Positions 35,794-45,530 of a stretch of 64,000 nucleotides of DNA are shown here, one piece after another. The position numbers and the translations under genes were made by a program. How positions within the stretch are numbered: the first letter of the stretch is position 1; each line of letters begins with the position of its first letter. The notes beneath the pieces were generated by a model. It did not search any database. It was not told where the DNA came from and saw only the letters and a program-made list of their open reading frames with translations. This DNA is from Cyrtodaria siliqua (Eukaryota > Mollusca > Bivalvia > Adapedonta > Hiatellidae), in the NCBI GenBank assembly GCA_037043455.1, contig JAWPHD010006810.1, positions 74,649 to 138,648 of the forward strand. Reading direction: 5' to 3'.

Positions 35794-36370
35794 AACGAAG
35801 CTCTTCTCTGTTAAAAACACAAAACATGCATTACATATAATAAAGTATTTATTTACAATATTATTATTCTCCGAGGTTGGCTTCCGTTTACAATTCATTT
35901 CGCTCCAAGGTTGCTTCGGCAATTCATTTCCCTTTTAGGTTACATGTCACATGACCGTTTATAATATAAACATTTATTTATAGACCATGTCACATGACCG
36001 TTTATAATATAAACGTTTATTTATAGACCATGTCACTTGACCGTTTATAATATAAACGTTTAAAAATAGAACATGAAAACACGAAAATTCTAAAAATAGC
36101 AATTGTGGAAACCGAACAAAATAAACGTTTATAATATATATACGTTTATAATATAAACGTTTAAAAATAGAACATGAAAACCCGAACATACTGAAAATAA
36201 ACGGCTACATGGTACAAAATGGACTATGTTTGACGAGTGGTTTGCATACATCTTTACCATCCAAGTTCGACACAAGCTTGATCAATTAATTTTCTTTGTT
36301 GTATTAGCATTCCAACTTTTAAACAACATTTTAACAATTGTGTGTGTGTTTCTATCATGTCATGCACCAA
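35794..36370. repeat. Maverick left arm, 43-bp tandem repeats and short palindromes
   Basis: Three units of tgtcacatgaccgtttataa plus tataaacatttatttatagacca at 35945-36073, then related units with 'acgtttataatataaacgtt' to about 36170. Each unit carries the near-palindrome cgtttataatataaacg. No gene is seen in this arm. Confidence 0.75.
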
Positions 36371-36372
36371 AA

Positions 36373-36828
36373 CTAACTGACGACAATACGAATCAGTATA
36401 TTATTTCCATGGCTGTGTAGATATCCCCCGAGATCACATCCTTTTGGAGTCAAAGTTTTTAATTTTTTAATGATTTTTCCTTTATAATAAATACAATACA
36501 CAATTTGATTTTGATGTATTTTTGTTAGTTTATCTAGATGTTGCATGCTTTTTATGGAAGTTTCTTGTGTTGACATATCAAAAATAAACTCCTCATTTGC
36601 TTGTCCTTTGCCATATGATTCAATAATTGCGTCCTTTATGGTGCGCATTGTCTCGCTTCTGGTTCGATACAAAACTGGCCGCCTGGCAGCAAGTTTTGTT
36701 ACTTTGTTACGATACTGCTCGTTAAAAGTTTGTATCCATTGCGAGCACGTATTATCATTGTGTGCCTTCAAATGTTCCGTCAAAACTAGAATATCAGCAC
36801 AAAATCCCGAGAGCATGATATTGTTCAT
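36373..36828 (-). CDS. Maverick ORF next to the left terminal repeat, unknown function
   Basis: Intact 151-residue ORF on the minus strand, first gene from the left end. It is hydrophilic, with many Lys/Arg and Thr, no clear membrane segment, and a C-terminus with 'KKLKTLTPKGCDLGGYLHS'. Upstream of its ATG lies an AT-rich stretch (ttaaactttatattttcc) that only loosely resembles the promoter motif of the other genes. I recognise no family. It could be an accessory gene of the Maverick; intactness amid broken neighbours is notable. It may also be a chance ORF, though 151 codons in sequence this AT-rich makes that less likely. Confidence 0.5.
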   Translation of the reverse strand: MNNIMLSGFCADILVLTEHLKAHNDNTCSQWIQTFNEQYRNKVTKLAARRPVLYRTRSETMRTIKDAIIESYGKGQANEEFIFDMSTQETSIKSMQHLDKLTKIHQNQIVYCIYYKGKIIKKLKTLTPKGCDLGGYLHSHGNNILIRIVVS

Positions 36829-36839
36829 GGAAAATATAA

Positions 36840-37057
36840 AGTTTAATACATAATATTAATTTTAAGAATAATATAAGCAATTTGTCTTTGCATAGTATCA
36901 ATTGTAGATATTATTACGCCAATCGCTTGTAGTATAATAAGACGGAATAGTGAATATTTGGAAATGCTATTTATTTAAATGATATAAATAAAAACACACA
37001 TTTTAAGCACTTCAAGATTTAAACCTAATATCGATATTGTATACTGAAGTACATGCT
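36840..37057. other. Intergenic Maverick sequence, nothing recognised
   Basis: AT-rich, no ORF and no repeat recognised. Confidence 0.5.
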
Positions 37058-37850
37058 TTAAAGGCCCAACTGCCGTATAAAATGCACTAGATGGAGCTAT
37101 GCAGGTTTTTCATTTAAATTTGTACATAGTTAAATCAGGGACACCTTTTTGAAAATATTGAAAATTCCACCTCATAAAAAATTCAATATTTGACACAGAA
37201 GTAGTCTGATATTAAACAATTGTCTTAGTAAAAAAGAAATTATGAAAAAGTATCTCTAATTCCTAGTTTCAAATAATTTTTTAAACCCAACTGACAATTA
37301 TTTGAAAATATAGGGGAGGAGCCTGTGGGGTTATGAACTGAAAAATGTACACAAATGTGTACACTTGATAGTGTTTACAGCAGACGACACACATTATGCA
37401 TGGAGATTGGCAGTAGTTTTGTGTGTAAACCCTCCATAGCAATACTCTGAGATGGGAAGTTTGAATCTTTGACTATTCATGTGTTCCATATAACAATTCA
37501 TCTTTATCATTTTCACATCAGAATCTGAAACACACCAGAATCAGAAGCATCACAATGCACTTCTTTACACCACCTATGACAATTGAATATTCCCTCCTTA
37601 GTCTCAGAGATGTATATGTTCCTTAATCATAATAGGCCTATATAAGAATTAACATTATGTAGTTTGGAGTCGTTGGATTAAAAAACTTTACTCCTCGCTG
37701 ATATCTAACAACAGTTTTCTGTCGTCTGCTTGAAGAGAGCTTTGTTTACATGAGTCATTCACTATAACTGACAGGCTACATAACTGGTATAATTGATAAA
37801 GACACACCTCCAATTTCTCCCTACCAGGGTAGGGAATGTTGCTCCTTTAA
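37058..37850. mobile_element. Possible nonautonomous DNA transposon nested in the Maverick
   Basis: A 793-bp segment without coding content. Its ends are imperfect inverted repeats: TTAAAGGCCCAACTGCC at the left, and TTAAAGGAGCAACATTCCC as complement of the right. TTAA at both borders would suit a piggyBac-like target site, but the inverted repeat is short, so this is tentative. Bases 37851-38247 hold no recognised feature. Confidence 0.4.
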
Positions 37851-38247
37851 GGTTAAATTATACTATGGTACTGATTAGCACTTAACCGTTTATTTAATCT
37901 ATGGTACACTAAATACGCAGCAAGTGTATTGACGATCTGGTCGATACCGCCAGATTAAGACAATGTATGGCCCAGCTAAAAGATTAATAAACAGTTTTTA
38001 AACACATGCTTTAAAAAACTGATAATGTAAAAACATACATTTTATCAAGATATTTATTAAATATTTTAATATCCAAAACAAAAAACACGTCTTGAGTGCT
38101 TGAAAGCTGTGTGGAAAATACCAATAGACTGTTGTGCCTTAAATCCTTGCGGAAGCAGAAATAATAATTGTTCTAGAATATTTTAGAAGGTTCCAGCCGG
38201 AAACACGTACGAATGTTATATCATTCGGCCCTCGAAGTTTCGTACAA

Positions 38248-39170
38248 TTACGTTTTAATGTTTTGAATGTCCTTAAATGATACCCAACTATTAAAGCTAT
38301 TATCGTAACCGTTCCTTTTAACTAATGCTAATTTCTTTTTATAATCACGTCGTATAACCTTTTCAATTCTAAAAACTTCTTGGTCAGCTTTTATCATTTC
38401 AATTTGATAAAAGCTTCCATCAATCTTTTGATTGTTTACGTCTTTTATTTTGCAGATACAGGATTTGTGTTTTGAATTTCATCAACAACACACATTTCTT
38501 CAGTCCAATTTGGGGTATACCCTTTCAAACATTCTTTTATATTTACTGATTCTAACTTTATCTCCAATTTTAAACTTGGGTAATGACTTAGTACTTTTCA
38601 TCTTTCCTTACAAGCTGAAATACACCGTTCCTTTATTCTTTTCATCACTAGCTTCAATTGGTGTCATTTTAATACTCCGATGTTTTGTATTATTATACTT
38701 ACCAACCATCGCCTGAAGCACGTCTAAATATGTATTTGTATTGTTAGCTGTAAAATATTTCCACATCTTTTCTTTTAATGTCCGGTTAAATCGTTTAATT
38801 ACTACAGCCTTTCCGAAATTAAAAGTGTGATACATTTTGATATTATATCATCAAGGAATTGGTTAAACACCTTGTTATAAAATTCCACACCTTGATCAAC
38901 CCACAACAATTTACACTGTCTTTCTGTACTTATTATCTGTTGGAACGCTTTGGTAATTTCTAAACCAGTTTTATTTGGACCTGGTACAACCCAAGCAAAT
39001 TTACTAAATACATCAATAACAGTAAGCAAATATTTAGTACCTTTATTATACTTTGAAAACGATTGCATGTCAACCAAATCAGCACACCATAGTTTATCAA
39101 TTGCATTAACAATCACGCGGCGTTGAGTGAACTTTCTTCGTATAGGTTTATGAAGTTCATTTCTAACTTG
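38248..39170 (-). pseudogene. Maverick integrase (retroviral-like, with chromodomain), broken
   Basis: Catalyses insertion of the element in family members. From the N-terminal side: 'KPIRRKFTQRRVIV', 'IDKLWCADLVDMQSF' with the first catalytic Asp, 'VIDVFSKFAWVVPG', 'LLWVDQGVEFYN' with the second Asp, then after a frameshift at about 38830 'RFNRTLKEKMWKYF' and 'VGKYNNTKHRSIKMTP'. The catalytic Glu expected just before RFNRT is Lys (VVIKRFN). A C-terminal chromodomain follows in another frame ('EVFRIEKVIRRDYKKKLALV', 'SWVSFKDIQ'). The N-terminal zinc-binding part is not visible and a TGA lies just upstream of 39170. The protein would be inactive even if frames were intact. Confidence 0.9.
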
Positions 39171-39180
39171 TCAGTCCATT

Positions 39181-39577
39181 TCAACGTCTTTTCTCGTTTT
39201 TTGACGCTCCAAGACCAAGTTTATAGTTTGTACTAATAACTGGTTTCACTATCAAATTCTTAGCAATCTTTTCTCCAATAGTTTTAGACTTACTAGATTT
39301 TAAACCATCAAGCATGCAATGATTTATTACTAGAATGTTCATCATAACAATAATCATGATCTTTACAAACAGCATCTAATTCATTTACCGGTTCTCCGCT
39401 ACCACTAGGACCACAATATTTATAACCAGGAATTGTTAGCCCCTTTTTAGGCAACAGAGGTAGCAGAGCTTTATGAATATCAATAGTTGCTTTTAACATT
39501 CTTCTACCATTTTTTGCGACTATGTACTGAGGATTAACATTTTCAGTAACCATCTTTTCTTTAATACAGTAACTCAT
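39181..39577 (-). pseudogene. Maverick phospholipase A2-like protein (parvovirus VP1u type)
   Basis: Begins MSYCIKEKMVTENV. Residues about 44-75 contain 'TIPGYKYCGPSGSGEPVNEL' and 'DAVCKDHDYCYDEH', the calcium loop (YxGxG-like) and the HD active site of the phospholipase A2 domain of parvovirus VP1. Some Polintons carry such a domain. A single-base frameshift near residue 82 leads into a second frame with the expected C-terminal helix and basic tail ('GEKIAKNLIV', 'YKLGLGASKNEKRR'). By analogy the enzyme could help particles breach membranes during entry; that is inference. A TCTAATC...ATATATG promoter-like signal precedes the ATG. Confidence 0.8.
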
Positions 39578-39594
39578 ATATAAATAAGATTAGA
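39578..39594 (-). promoter_or_regulatory. Maverick promoter-like motif, phospholipase gene
   Basis: Minus strand: TCTAATCTTATTTATAT directly before the ATG (17 bases). Confidence 0.65.
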
Positions 39595-39610
39595 CTAAAC
39601 TTTGTTTAGC

Positions 39611-40018
39611 CTAAACTGTGTTTACAAAATATGATTTTATAATGTTTTCAGTTGTTATTGGTTTGTATGGTTTTAATATTTTATAAAGAATATCATACAT
39701 ACTATTTCCTTCATGTAACTTTTTAATGAAGAATAGGCAGAAATATCCACATAGGACATTTGTTTTATCTTGATACTGAATAGTGTTGTATTTCGTTTTA
39801 CATATGTACGCGAAAACTTCTTTTGGTGGGCTCAGACCAAACGGATCGAAGTAATAATTATCACAGTAAAAAGACCAGTGTGTACCAGGTCCAGTATGAC
39901 CATCAAGATTAATAATACCAGATTTTTGTTTATTTTGTTTATTTTGTTTTATCAGTAATTTGTTTTTGCTAGACACCCTTATGAATTTCTGTATACCTAG
40001 CTGCTTCAACCATTTCAT
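39611..40018 (-). CDS. Maverick adenain-like cysteine protease
   Basis: Intact 135-residue ORF with all three catalytic positions of the adenovirus-type (Ulp1-fold) protease: His in 'GPGTHWSFYC', Asp in 'YYFDPFGLSPPKEV', and Cys in 'LCGYFCLFF', with the order and spacing seen in Maverick proteases. It would process capsid precursors during particle maturation. The lysine-rich stretch 'KQNKQNKQKSG' precedes the His motif. The ATG is preceded by CTCTAACTTAGATATA. Upstream lies an A22 run (minus strand) ending the neighbouring gene; a one-base length change there would fuse the two frames in phase. This is the only catalytic gene of the element that is still open. Confidence 0.9.
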   Translation of the reverse strand: MKWLKQLGIQKFIRVSSKNKLLIKQNKQNKQKSGIINLDGHTGPGTHWSFYCDNYYFDPFGLSPPKEVFAYICKTKYNTIQYQDKTNVLCGYFCLFFIKKLHEGNSMYDILYKILKPYKPITTENIIKSYFVNTV

Positions 40019-40033
40019 TATATCTAAGTTAGA
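40019..40033 (-). promoter_or_regulatory. Maverick promoter-like motif, protease gene
   Basis: Minus strand: TCTAACTTAGATATA directly before the ATG (15 bases). Confidence 0.6.
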
Positions 40034-40040
40034 GATAGGT

Positions 40041-40758
40041 TCATTTTTTTTTTTTTTTTTTTTTTACAAATGGGATACTTCTATATGGTCTAATTTGTGA
40101 GTCTACTTGTAAACCATTGCCGCGATCAACTCTTAGTCCTTTCCCTTTTCTACCTACTTGTAAACCTTTTCCAGTTAAACCACTGATAAGAGATCAGATC
40201 AATGGAATTCATAATGATGCAAGAAGTCCAAGAAATCCACCGTCTTGCTGTTGTTCCTTTGTTAGATTAATAGGGCAACAACCTTCAGATTTTATAATCA
40301 TTTTTATTTGTGTTAGTGTTAACGTAATAGAGTCAAGTAGTGCTTGTTTTTTTATCACTAGGCACTGTTACCATTCATTTTCCAAATAGTTTGTCGATTC
40401 CAGTACTTGCCAGACCACTAAGTGCTCCTGTTGCTAAAGGTCCTAATATCTTCGGAGCAAATCTAGCAAATATTGGTAATTATGTTTTAGTTAACAAACC
40501 GGCTAATGCTCCAAAAAAGCCTCCATTTTTAGCCTGATATTTCATTTGCGATTTTGATATATTCACATCCAATCCATGTCCTTTGGATTAAGCTTTGTTG
40601 ATATTTTTAATCTGAGTAGTCGTCAACAACAAAGGAAAATCCCCAGTTAGTTGATTATTTTTTAGCATGAGCGTTAATTCACTTTTGTTTTCATATGCTT
40701 TTGCTAAACTTCTCCTTTGCCCCTCTGTCAAATATATCGAATACTTTACGTAAGTCAT
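40041..40758 (-). pseudogene. Maverick glycine/lysine-rich minor virion-like protein
   Basis: Starts MTYVKYSIYLTEGQRRSLAK. The middle is small-residue-rich and hydrophobic ('NGGFFGALAGLL', 'PKILGPLATGALSGLAS'). The C-terminal repeats are basic ('TGKGLQVGRKGKGLRVDRG') and it ends with 'DSQIRPYRSIPFV' plus seven Lys from the A22 tract and TGA. This composition and C-terminus recur in Polinton minor capsid proteins, comparable to small basic adenoviral core/cement proteins (inference). There are at least two in-frame stops (near 40585 and 40480) and a frameshift near 40370. It lies between the major capsid gene and the protease. Confidence 0.7.
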
Positions 40759-40775
40759 TTATACTATAAGTTAAA

Positions 40776-42065
40776 TTAAACAATAACTAGTTCATTTCCA
40801 ACGGCATCAATAACAACATTTTCTTTGTATAAGACTAAAGCATAAATTTTATATCTGGCGGTAGGAACGTTGTTTAGTTTATATCTCAAACTTAGTTGTT
40901 TTGGATCAACACTGACTTCATTACCTGTGTAACTTAAATCGAAATATATCATTCCAAGGAGATTTTTTAAATTACTCACGTTGAGTAAAGTACCTGTGTT
41001 TTTATCATTTTGTTTGTAAGAATAAATAATAACGTCTCTAAATATTCTTATGATATTAGCATAATTATATAATAAACTCCATTTCCAACTTCCAATCTAG
41101 CTGATTATAAATAGCAATGAGCATCCGCAGCATTTACCGTTAACGTATCCAAAAGATGAGGATTTTGTGTTTGAGAAGAACTCTTGTCTGACCTTTGTAG
41201 ATAAACAAAAACATGATTTGGACTTTTGTCTCCAGCCGTTATTCTAAATACAGATTCTGTTAGTTGAGCACTTCCACTTTACTGTATCATTTCACAAAGG
41301 TAAGTCCATCTTGTTGTTGTCCTGTGATTTGTCATTACATAACTTAAACCATCTGAGTTAAATATCATTCTAGGTATCCACAAAACTAATTTATTAATAA
41401 CTACTCGACCATCATCACCACTTGATTTGAAAATTAACACATTATCATCTGCCAGTTGCATGCTAATTTGAATCTGACTAGGAGGAAGCATGTTTGTTTG
41501 CAAACTTTCAAAGAAGGAATATTTGTTTAATGGAACTATGGAGTCAACCTTTTGATTAGTTATGATTAAAGCATGACGAGCAGTAAATCCTAGGTTACAA
41601 CCAGCTTGATCATCTCGAGATTTTGCATCAGTCGTATTATCTAAATAAAAGTATTCGTTTGTTCCGGTTGTCTTCGCATAATCGTCAGAAATTTCAAACA
41701 AGCTTTTGACATTAACAAATCTGCGAAGATTATTTCCATCGTAAACTATTTTTCCATTGTGCTTTACTTGCATTTGATCAATCAGTGAAACTGCATCGTT
41801 AATTAAAGCAATTCTGTCGTCGTCTGCGAAAGCAGCTCCATCAGCAAGTTTGTTTACTTGAAATCTGATTTCAAAATATGCATTATATCAATCAAAGTAA
41901 GAACTTCTATCATTTAGTGTAAACTGATAACCATTTTTTATTTGCCTGGTAGCATTTCCTGGTTGTGTTATAGGAGTATCTAACTGAATAGATACATGTT
42001 CATATCTAGTATTATATTTATCACTTCGAAAGATCTATGTATACTAGTAATTAAATTATTTTCAT
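40776..42065 (-). pseudogene. Maverick major capsid protein (double jelly-roll type), broken
   Basis: About 425 codons. Recognisable segments in order: 'HVSIQLDTPITQPGNAT', 'FEIRFQVNKLADGAAF', 'DRIALINDAVSLIDQMQVKH', 'DDYAKTTGTNEYFYLD', 'TARHALIITN', 'LPPSQIQISMQLADDN', 'AQLTESVFRITAGDKSP' and 'DPKQLSLRYKLNN'. These are the conserved blocks of Polinton major capsid proteins, which build the particle shell. Damage: a frameshift just after the ATG and another near 42040, TGA in place of a Trp codon near 41887, a frameshift near 41275 and a stop near 41090. Its ATG overlaps the stop of the preceding gene (ATGA at 42062-42065). Confidence 0.85.
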
Positions 42066-42473
42066 TTAATCAATCGTTTAATTCTCGCATGAATATTATT
42101 GGTTCCTCTTCCGGATAGTAATCTGTTATTTTTTGTATTTACATCTTCTTCAGTTTCAGGCACAACTTCTGTTTTGTTATCAGCCTTTGTAAGTTCTTTT
42201 AAAATTATCTCTCATTTTGGTTTAGGTTTTATAACTGAAACTAACTTACCAGCAGCCATTTGTCCTACTTCATCTCCAAGTTTTTTTAGAAGCACTTTCT
42301 AAGATTTATTTACCAGCAGTTTCTAATGCTTTCTTGCCTGCTGTTTTTACAGACTCACTAAATATTTTTGATCCAACTTTTAAAAAAATGTCAAATATAC
42401 CAGCCCCGGTTAATCTGTCTACTTCAGTATAAGTTCCCGTGCTAGTGTCGTAAACCTTTTTTAATCGTGTCAT
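42062..42473 (-). pseudogene. Maverick small virion-associated protein
   Basis: Begins MTRLKKVYDTSTGTYTEVDR, then 'GAGIFDIFLKVGSKIFSESV' and repeated 'KKALETAGK / LESASKK', and ends 'SGRGTNNIHARIKRLIK'. The first half is a helical Ala/Lys-rich repeat and the end is basic. Similar small proteins sit between penton and major capsid genes in Polintons. There is one in-frame stop near 42306 and a one-base insertion near 42280. It is translated toward the major capsid gene with a 4-base overlap. Confidence 0.65.
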
Positions 42474-42515
42474 ATATAACTTATATTACATTAATTCCTT
42501 CAAAACAAATCCACA

Positions 42516-43235
42516 TTATGAATAATTAAGATTAATAATTTTACCGGAGAAATCGGTTATGTAAATATTAATACTGTCAATAGTCGTTTTGTTTACTTCA
42601 CAGATCCCGACTCTTATCGGTTCATCTTTAAAAGGATACGATCTCGTAAGATCAGCTGTACTTATTTCATAAATAACATCCCCGTATGATCCATCAACAA
42701 TAGAATTACTTATCAAGTCACAGAGAATATACAATGTATCGATAGAATTTGTTATGTTTGGTGTTACAGTTCCAAGTTTAGTTTCTCTAATAACTGCATC
42801 TTTATCAAAACCGATTAAGGTGTGAACGTTTGTCTTCCTTAAATCAAGCACACATTTATTATGAATGGTAACTAAACATTTAAAACTTGATATATCAAAC
42901 TCAATTCCTATCGGGACTTGTGAGTCAGCAGGTAAATCGTCATTTACAGTCACTTTTATATAATTATCGATATCAGCATAACTGTAATTTCCATTTGCAA
43001 AACTAATAGTTTTCCAATCTGTTCCATTGTAATATATTATCACTTTGTTATTAAAATCTTCACTAATATTATACCACGAGTAAGTCATGGAATTAATCTT
43101 ATCGAGTCCAATGCCATATTGTTTGTTCTTGCCTAATATTAATGGTCTATCAAATACAGTTGTAAAATTACTCGACGTATTTGAGCTATTAATGATTGAA
43201 GCTTTTTCTGATCATAATACAATTTTTTGTTCCAT
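42516..43235 (-). pseudogene. Maverick penton-like minor capsid protein
   Basis: The frame starts MEQKIV and meets one TGA after seven codons, then is open for about 230 codons. Blocks include 'TTVFDRPLILGKNKQYGIGL', 'SWYNISEDFNNKVIIYY', 'GNYSYADIDNYIK', 'LIGFD' and 'VNKTTIDSINIYITD'. This beta-rich pattern is the single jelly-roll penton protein found beside the major capsid gene in Polintons. An internal Met before SWYNIS gives an undamaged 190-residue ORF. The upstream signal is weak (tatcctatattaa). Confidence 0.75.
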
Positions 43236-43313
43236 TTAATATAGGATATATTAAATGAAATGCTTAAGTAGCGTTAGTTACTTAAGTTCCATTATACATA
43301 TTAGTAGATAAAA

Positions 43314-44435
43314 TTAATCACCTAAATAAAACATTTTAAAACTTGATGTTTTGAAATTGAAAACTTGTGTAGTGTTATATTTTACTTCAAAAGTAAACGC
43401 ATGAAGAAAACCATCACGCCTCGAATTTTCAAGTGCTTTTCGTGTCGGATGCGACACAAAACTATTATCATAATTAGCGTAATCTTGAATAATACTTATT
43501 CCATCTATTGTATATTCAAACAGTAGAATCCGACTTGCATAATCTACTATTACTTTTAACTCATCAATTATACCAAAAAGTGCTGTGTGGCGACTATCAG
43601 ACTTTTGATTAAACTGTTTCAATGAAGCTATTTCACCATCAAAAGCTTTGCTCCTTTCACCTGGGCAGCTTTCGATTGCTTCGAAACATCATCAATAGCA
43701 GTCTCGAGTTTAGCAGTGTCTCGAGTTAATGAGTTTGCTCAGAGCAGCCTCTAGCGTCTTGCTGTCAACCATTTTCTCTTTGATATCGTCAACGTTGGTG
43801 TTTGTCTGTTCATTTGTTGTTTTAATTTGAGTTATTTCGGTAGCAAAAGCAGTTCTCCTTTTTGTTGAAGCATCAGCAATAGAAGTTTCTAGTACATTGT
43901 TGTCAACCATTTTTTTTTTATTGATTTCCTTAACTCGCTCATTAATACTTTCAACACCAGTTTGAATTTTTTCGCCTAACTTTTTATAGAGATCACTCTC
44001 TTCCAGCCCATTGTCTTCCTTTTCTAACTCTTTCAAAGCATCACACAAAGGTTTTATTTCATCTTTTAAATCATTTTTTTCACGGTTTCTTTTTGACTTT
44101 GTTTGTGACTTAGTTTATCATCAACACCTCTTGTTAAATTTTTCATCATGTCTGGAATTTTATCAATATTATAATCACGTATGATCTTTGCTACTCTTCT
44201 TACAGTAAATTGCTTTGTTGCTGCATCCTCTGCTTTATCTGGATTGCCAACATTGTTTTTTTTATTATTATCCATGTTAAGATCACTTTTTAAAACATTT
44301 ACTTGGGTTTTACCCTTGTGAAGATAATTAACCAAATGTTTTTGTTTTACATACTCAGACAGCACAATACCAAAATTTGTAATATTAACACTGACAAGTA
44401 GTAACTTCCTAGCTAATATCGTTAAAAAGCCCCAT
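43314..44435 (-). pseudogene. Maverick fibre-like coiled-coil protein
   Basis: Starts MGLFNDI. The N-terminal part has 'KAEDAATKQFTVRRVAKII', close to the DAATKQY motif typical of tail-fibre proteins. A long central coiled coil follows ('GEKIQTGVESINERVKEINK', 'DDIKEKMVDSKTLEAALSK'). The C-terminal 100 residues ('HTALFGIIDELKVIVDY', 'DGFLHAFTFEVKY') look beta-rich. At least three frameshifts separate the parts. The coil-plus-globular-head build suggests a receptor-binding or vertex protein; that is inference. The ATG is preceded by TCTAATCATATTATATATA. Confidence 0.65.
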
Positions 44436-44454
44436 TATATATAATATGATTAGA
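44436..44454 (-). promoter_or_regulatory. Maverick promoter-like motif, fibre-like gene
   Basis: Minus strand: TCTAATCATATTATATATA directly before the ATG (19 bases). Confidence 0.65.
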
Positions 44455-44897
44455 TTAAATTTCACCAATGAAGTTACGCTTTGCTAACTTCCTCGGGCGG
44501 TTATAAACAGAGATCGCCGATCTCTGTTATAAATCGCCGAGGAAGTTAGCAAAGCGATCCAGATACAGAGAATCATATTGCTTGTCAGTTGCTTTTTATA
44601 CTGATCTTTGCTGACATCTTGTTCTCTAGAAAGCATGTTTATTTCATTTATACTTGGAGTCGCAAAAAATATGTAATGAGAGCAATTCAACCGAATGTCT
44701 TTGGGAGTTTTGTAATAAGATTGAGTTAAATAAATTACACAACAATTTTTATGTCTACCTTTGATGAAATAATTGATAATGTCATTTTGACTGCGTTCAC
44801 AAACATAATCATCAAAAATGACTATCTTCTGATTATCTGAATCCAAATCACTCACATTACCGTTTTCTGTCTTCATGTCATAGATTGGAATTTGCAT
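44455..44897 (-). pseudogene. Maverick packaging ATPase (FtsK/HerA type), C-terminal half only
   Basis: The ORF begins MQIPIYDMKTENGN and has the Walker B strand 'KIVIFDDYVCE' and 'NCCVIYLTQSYYKTP' with the sensor Gln, then 'RLNCSHYIFFATPS'. The Walker A half (GxxGSGKT) is missing: the promoter-like region of this gene directly precedes the truncated frame, so the N-terminal half was lost. The C-terminus is disrupted by a 92-base hairpin at 44473-44566; after it the expected end 'AKRNFIGEI' and stop occur in another frame. The gene would power DNA entry into capsids. It is divergently arranged with the rightward gene at 44945, only 47 bases away. Confidence 0.85.
44478..44558. repeat. Long hairpin in the ATPase gene end
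   Basis: The left arm reads cgctttgctaacttcctcgg then gcggttataaacagagatc. The right arm is its complement with two or three mismatches. The arms are about 39 bases with a loop of only a few bases. No similar inverted repeat occurs elsewhere in the window. Confidence 0.9.
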
Positions 44898-44927
44898 TAT
44901 AATAATACTTGGATAATATTAATATTA

Positions 44928-44944
44928 TCTAACTTTTATTATAT
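44928..44944 (+). promoter_or_regulatory. Maverick promoter-like motif, basic-protein gene
   Basis: TCTAAC followed by ttttattatat and the ATG at 44945; TCTAAC begins 17 bases before the start codon. Confidence 0.65.
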
Positions 44945-45451
44945 ATGTCAAAAGTGTATTGTGGAATAAAATCCCTCGTGGTAAACAACTTCGAACAGAA
45001 GAAAAATGTTTCAAAACTATTCAAGTTAGATATTATGGATTAAAACAAATTAAAAAATATATTCCGGGACCTACAAAAGAAAAAGATTTAGATCCTACTA
45101 GGAGACAAAAAAATCCTGGAAGTCTGTCAAAAACAGAAGAACAACGAAATATTATTTATCTTATAGGATTAGAAGCAGAAAAGAAACAATTAAATAATAT
45201 GTTAAAAAAGCTGAATCTCCTGCTGCAATAACACGCACGGAAAACAAATTGGCTAAAATACAATCAGAGGCTTCTAAAGCGTATGCAAATCTCAAACTTA
45301 TAAGAAAAAATAAAAAAAAGCAATTAAGCCTCCGGCTAAAAAAGCGACTAAGCCTCCAGCCAAGAAGAAAACAAAAACTCCAAGGCAGATGGAACCCGTA
45401 ACTCCGGAGGAGTGCATTAAAATGTATAAAAAGAGTGCAAAAGGCAGCTGA
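44945..45451 (+). pseudogene. Maverick small basic protein
   Basis: Starts MSKVYCGIK; the next frame reads 'PRGKQLRTEEKCFKTIQVRYYGLK'-like sequence, split by a frameshift a few codons in. The C-terminal half is lysine/proline/alanine-rich ('KPPAKKATKPPAKKKTKTPR') and ends 'TPEECIKMYKKSAKGS'. The tail looks like a DNA-condensing or histone-H1-like region; function is unproven. At least two frameshifts are present (after the first codons and near 45215). It is the first rightward gene, with TCTAACTTTTATTATAT before its ATG. Confidence 0.6.
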
Positions 45452-45512
45452 GGTGCGAAAATTAAACCGATCTTAAACTTATCTTAACTTATCTTAATTT
45501 ATCTTATTTTAA

Positions 45513-45530
45513 TCTAACCTTATATTATAC
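45513..45530 (+). promoter_or_regulatory. Maverick promoter-like motif, coiled-coil gene
   Basis: TCTAACCTTATATTATAC directly before ATG at 45531 (18 bases). It is preceded by three 'atctta' repeats. Confidence 0.65.

Noticed and set aside
40117..40537. Two plus-strand ORFs of 90 and 65 codons
   Set aside because: Shadows of the minus-strand glycine-rich virion gene, which has the conserved C-terminus.
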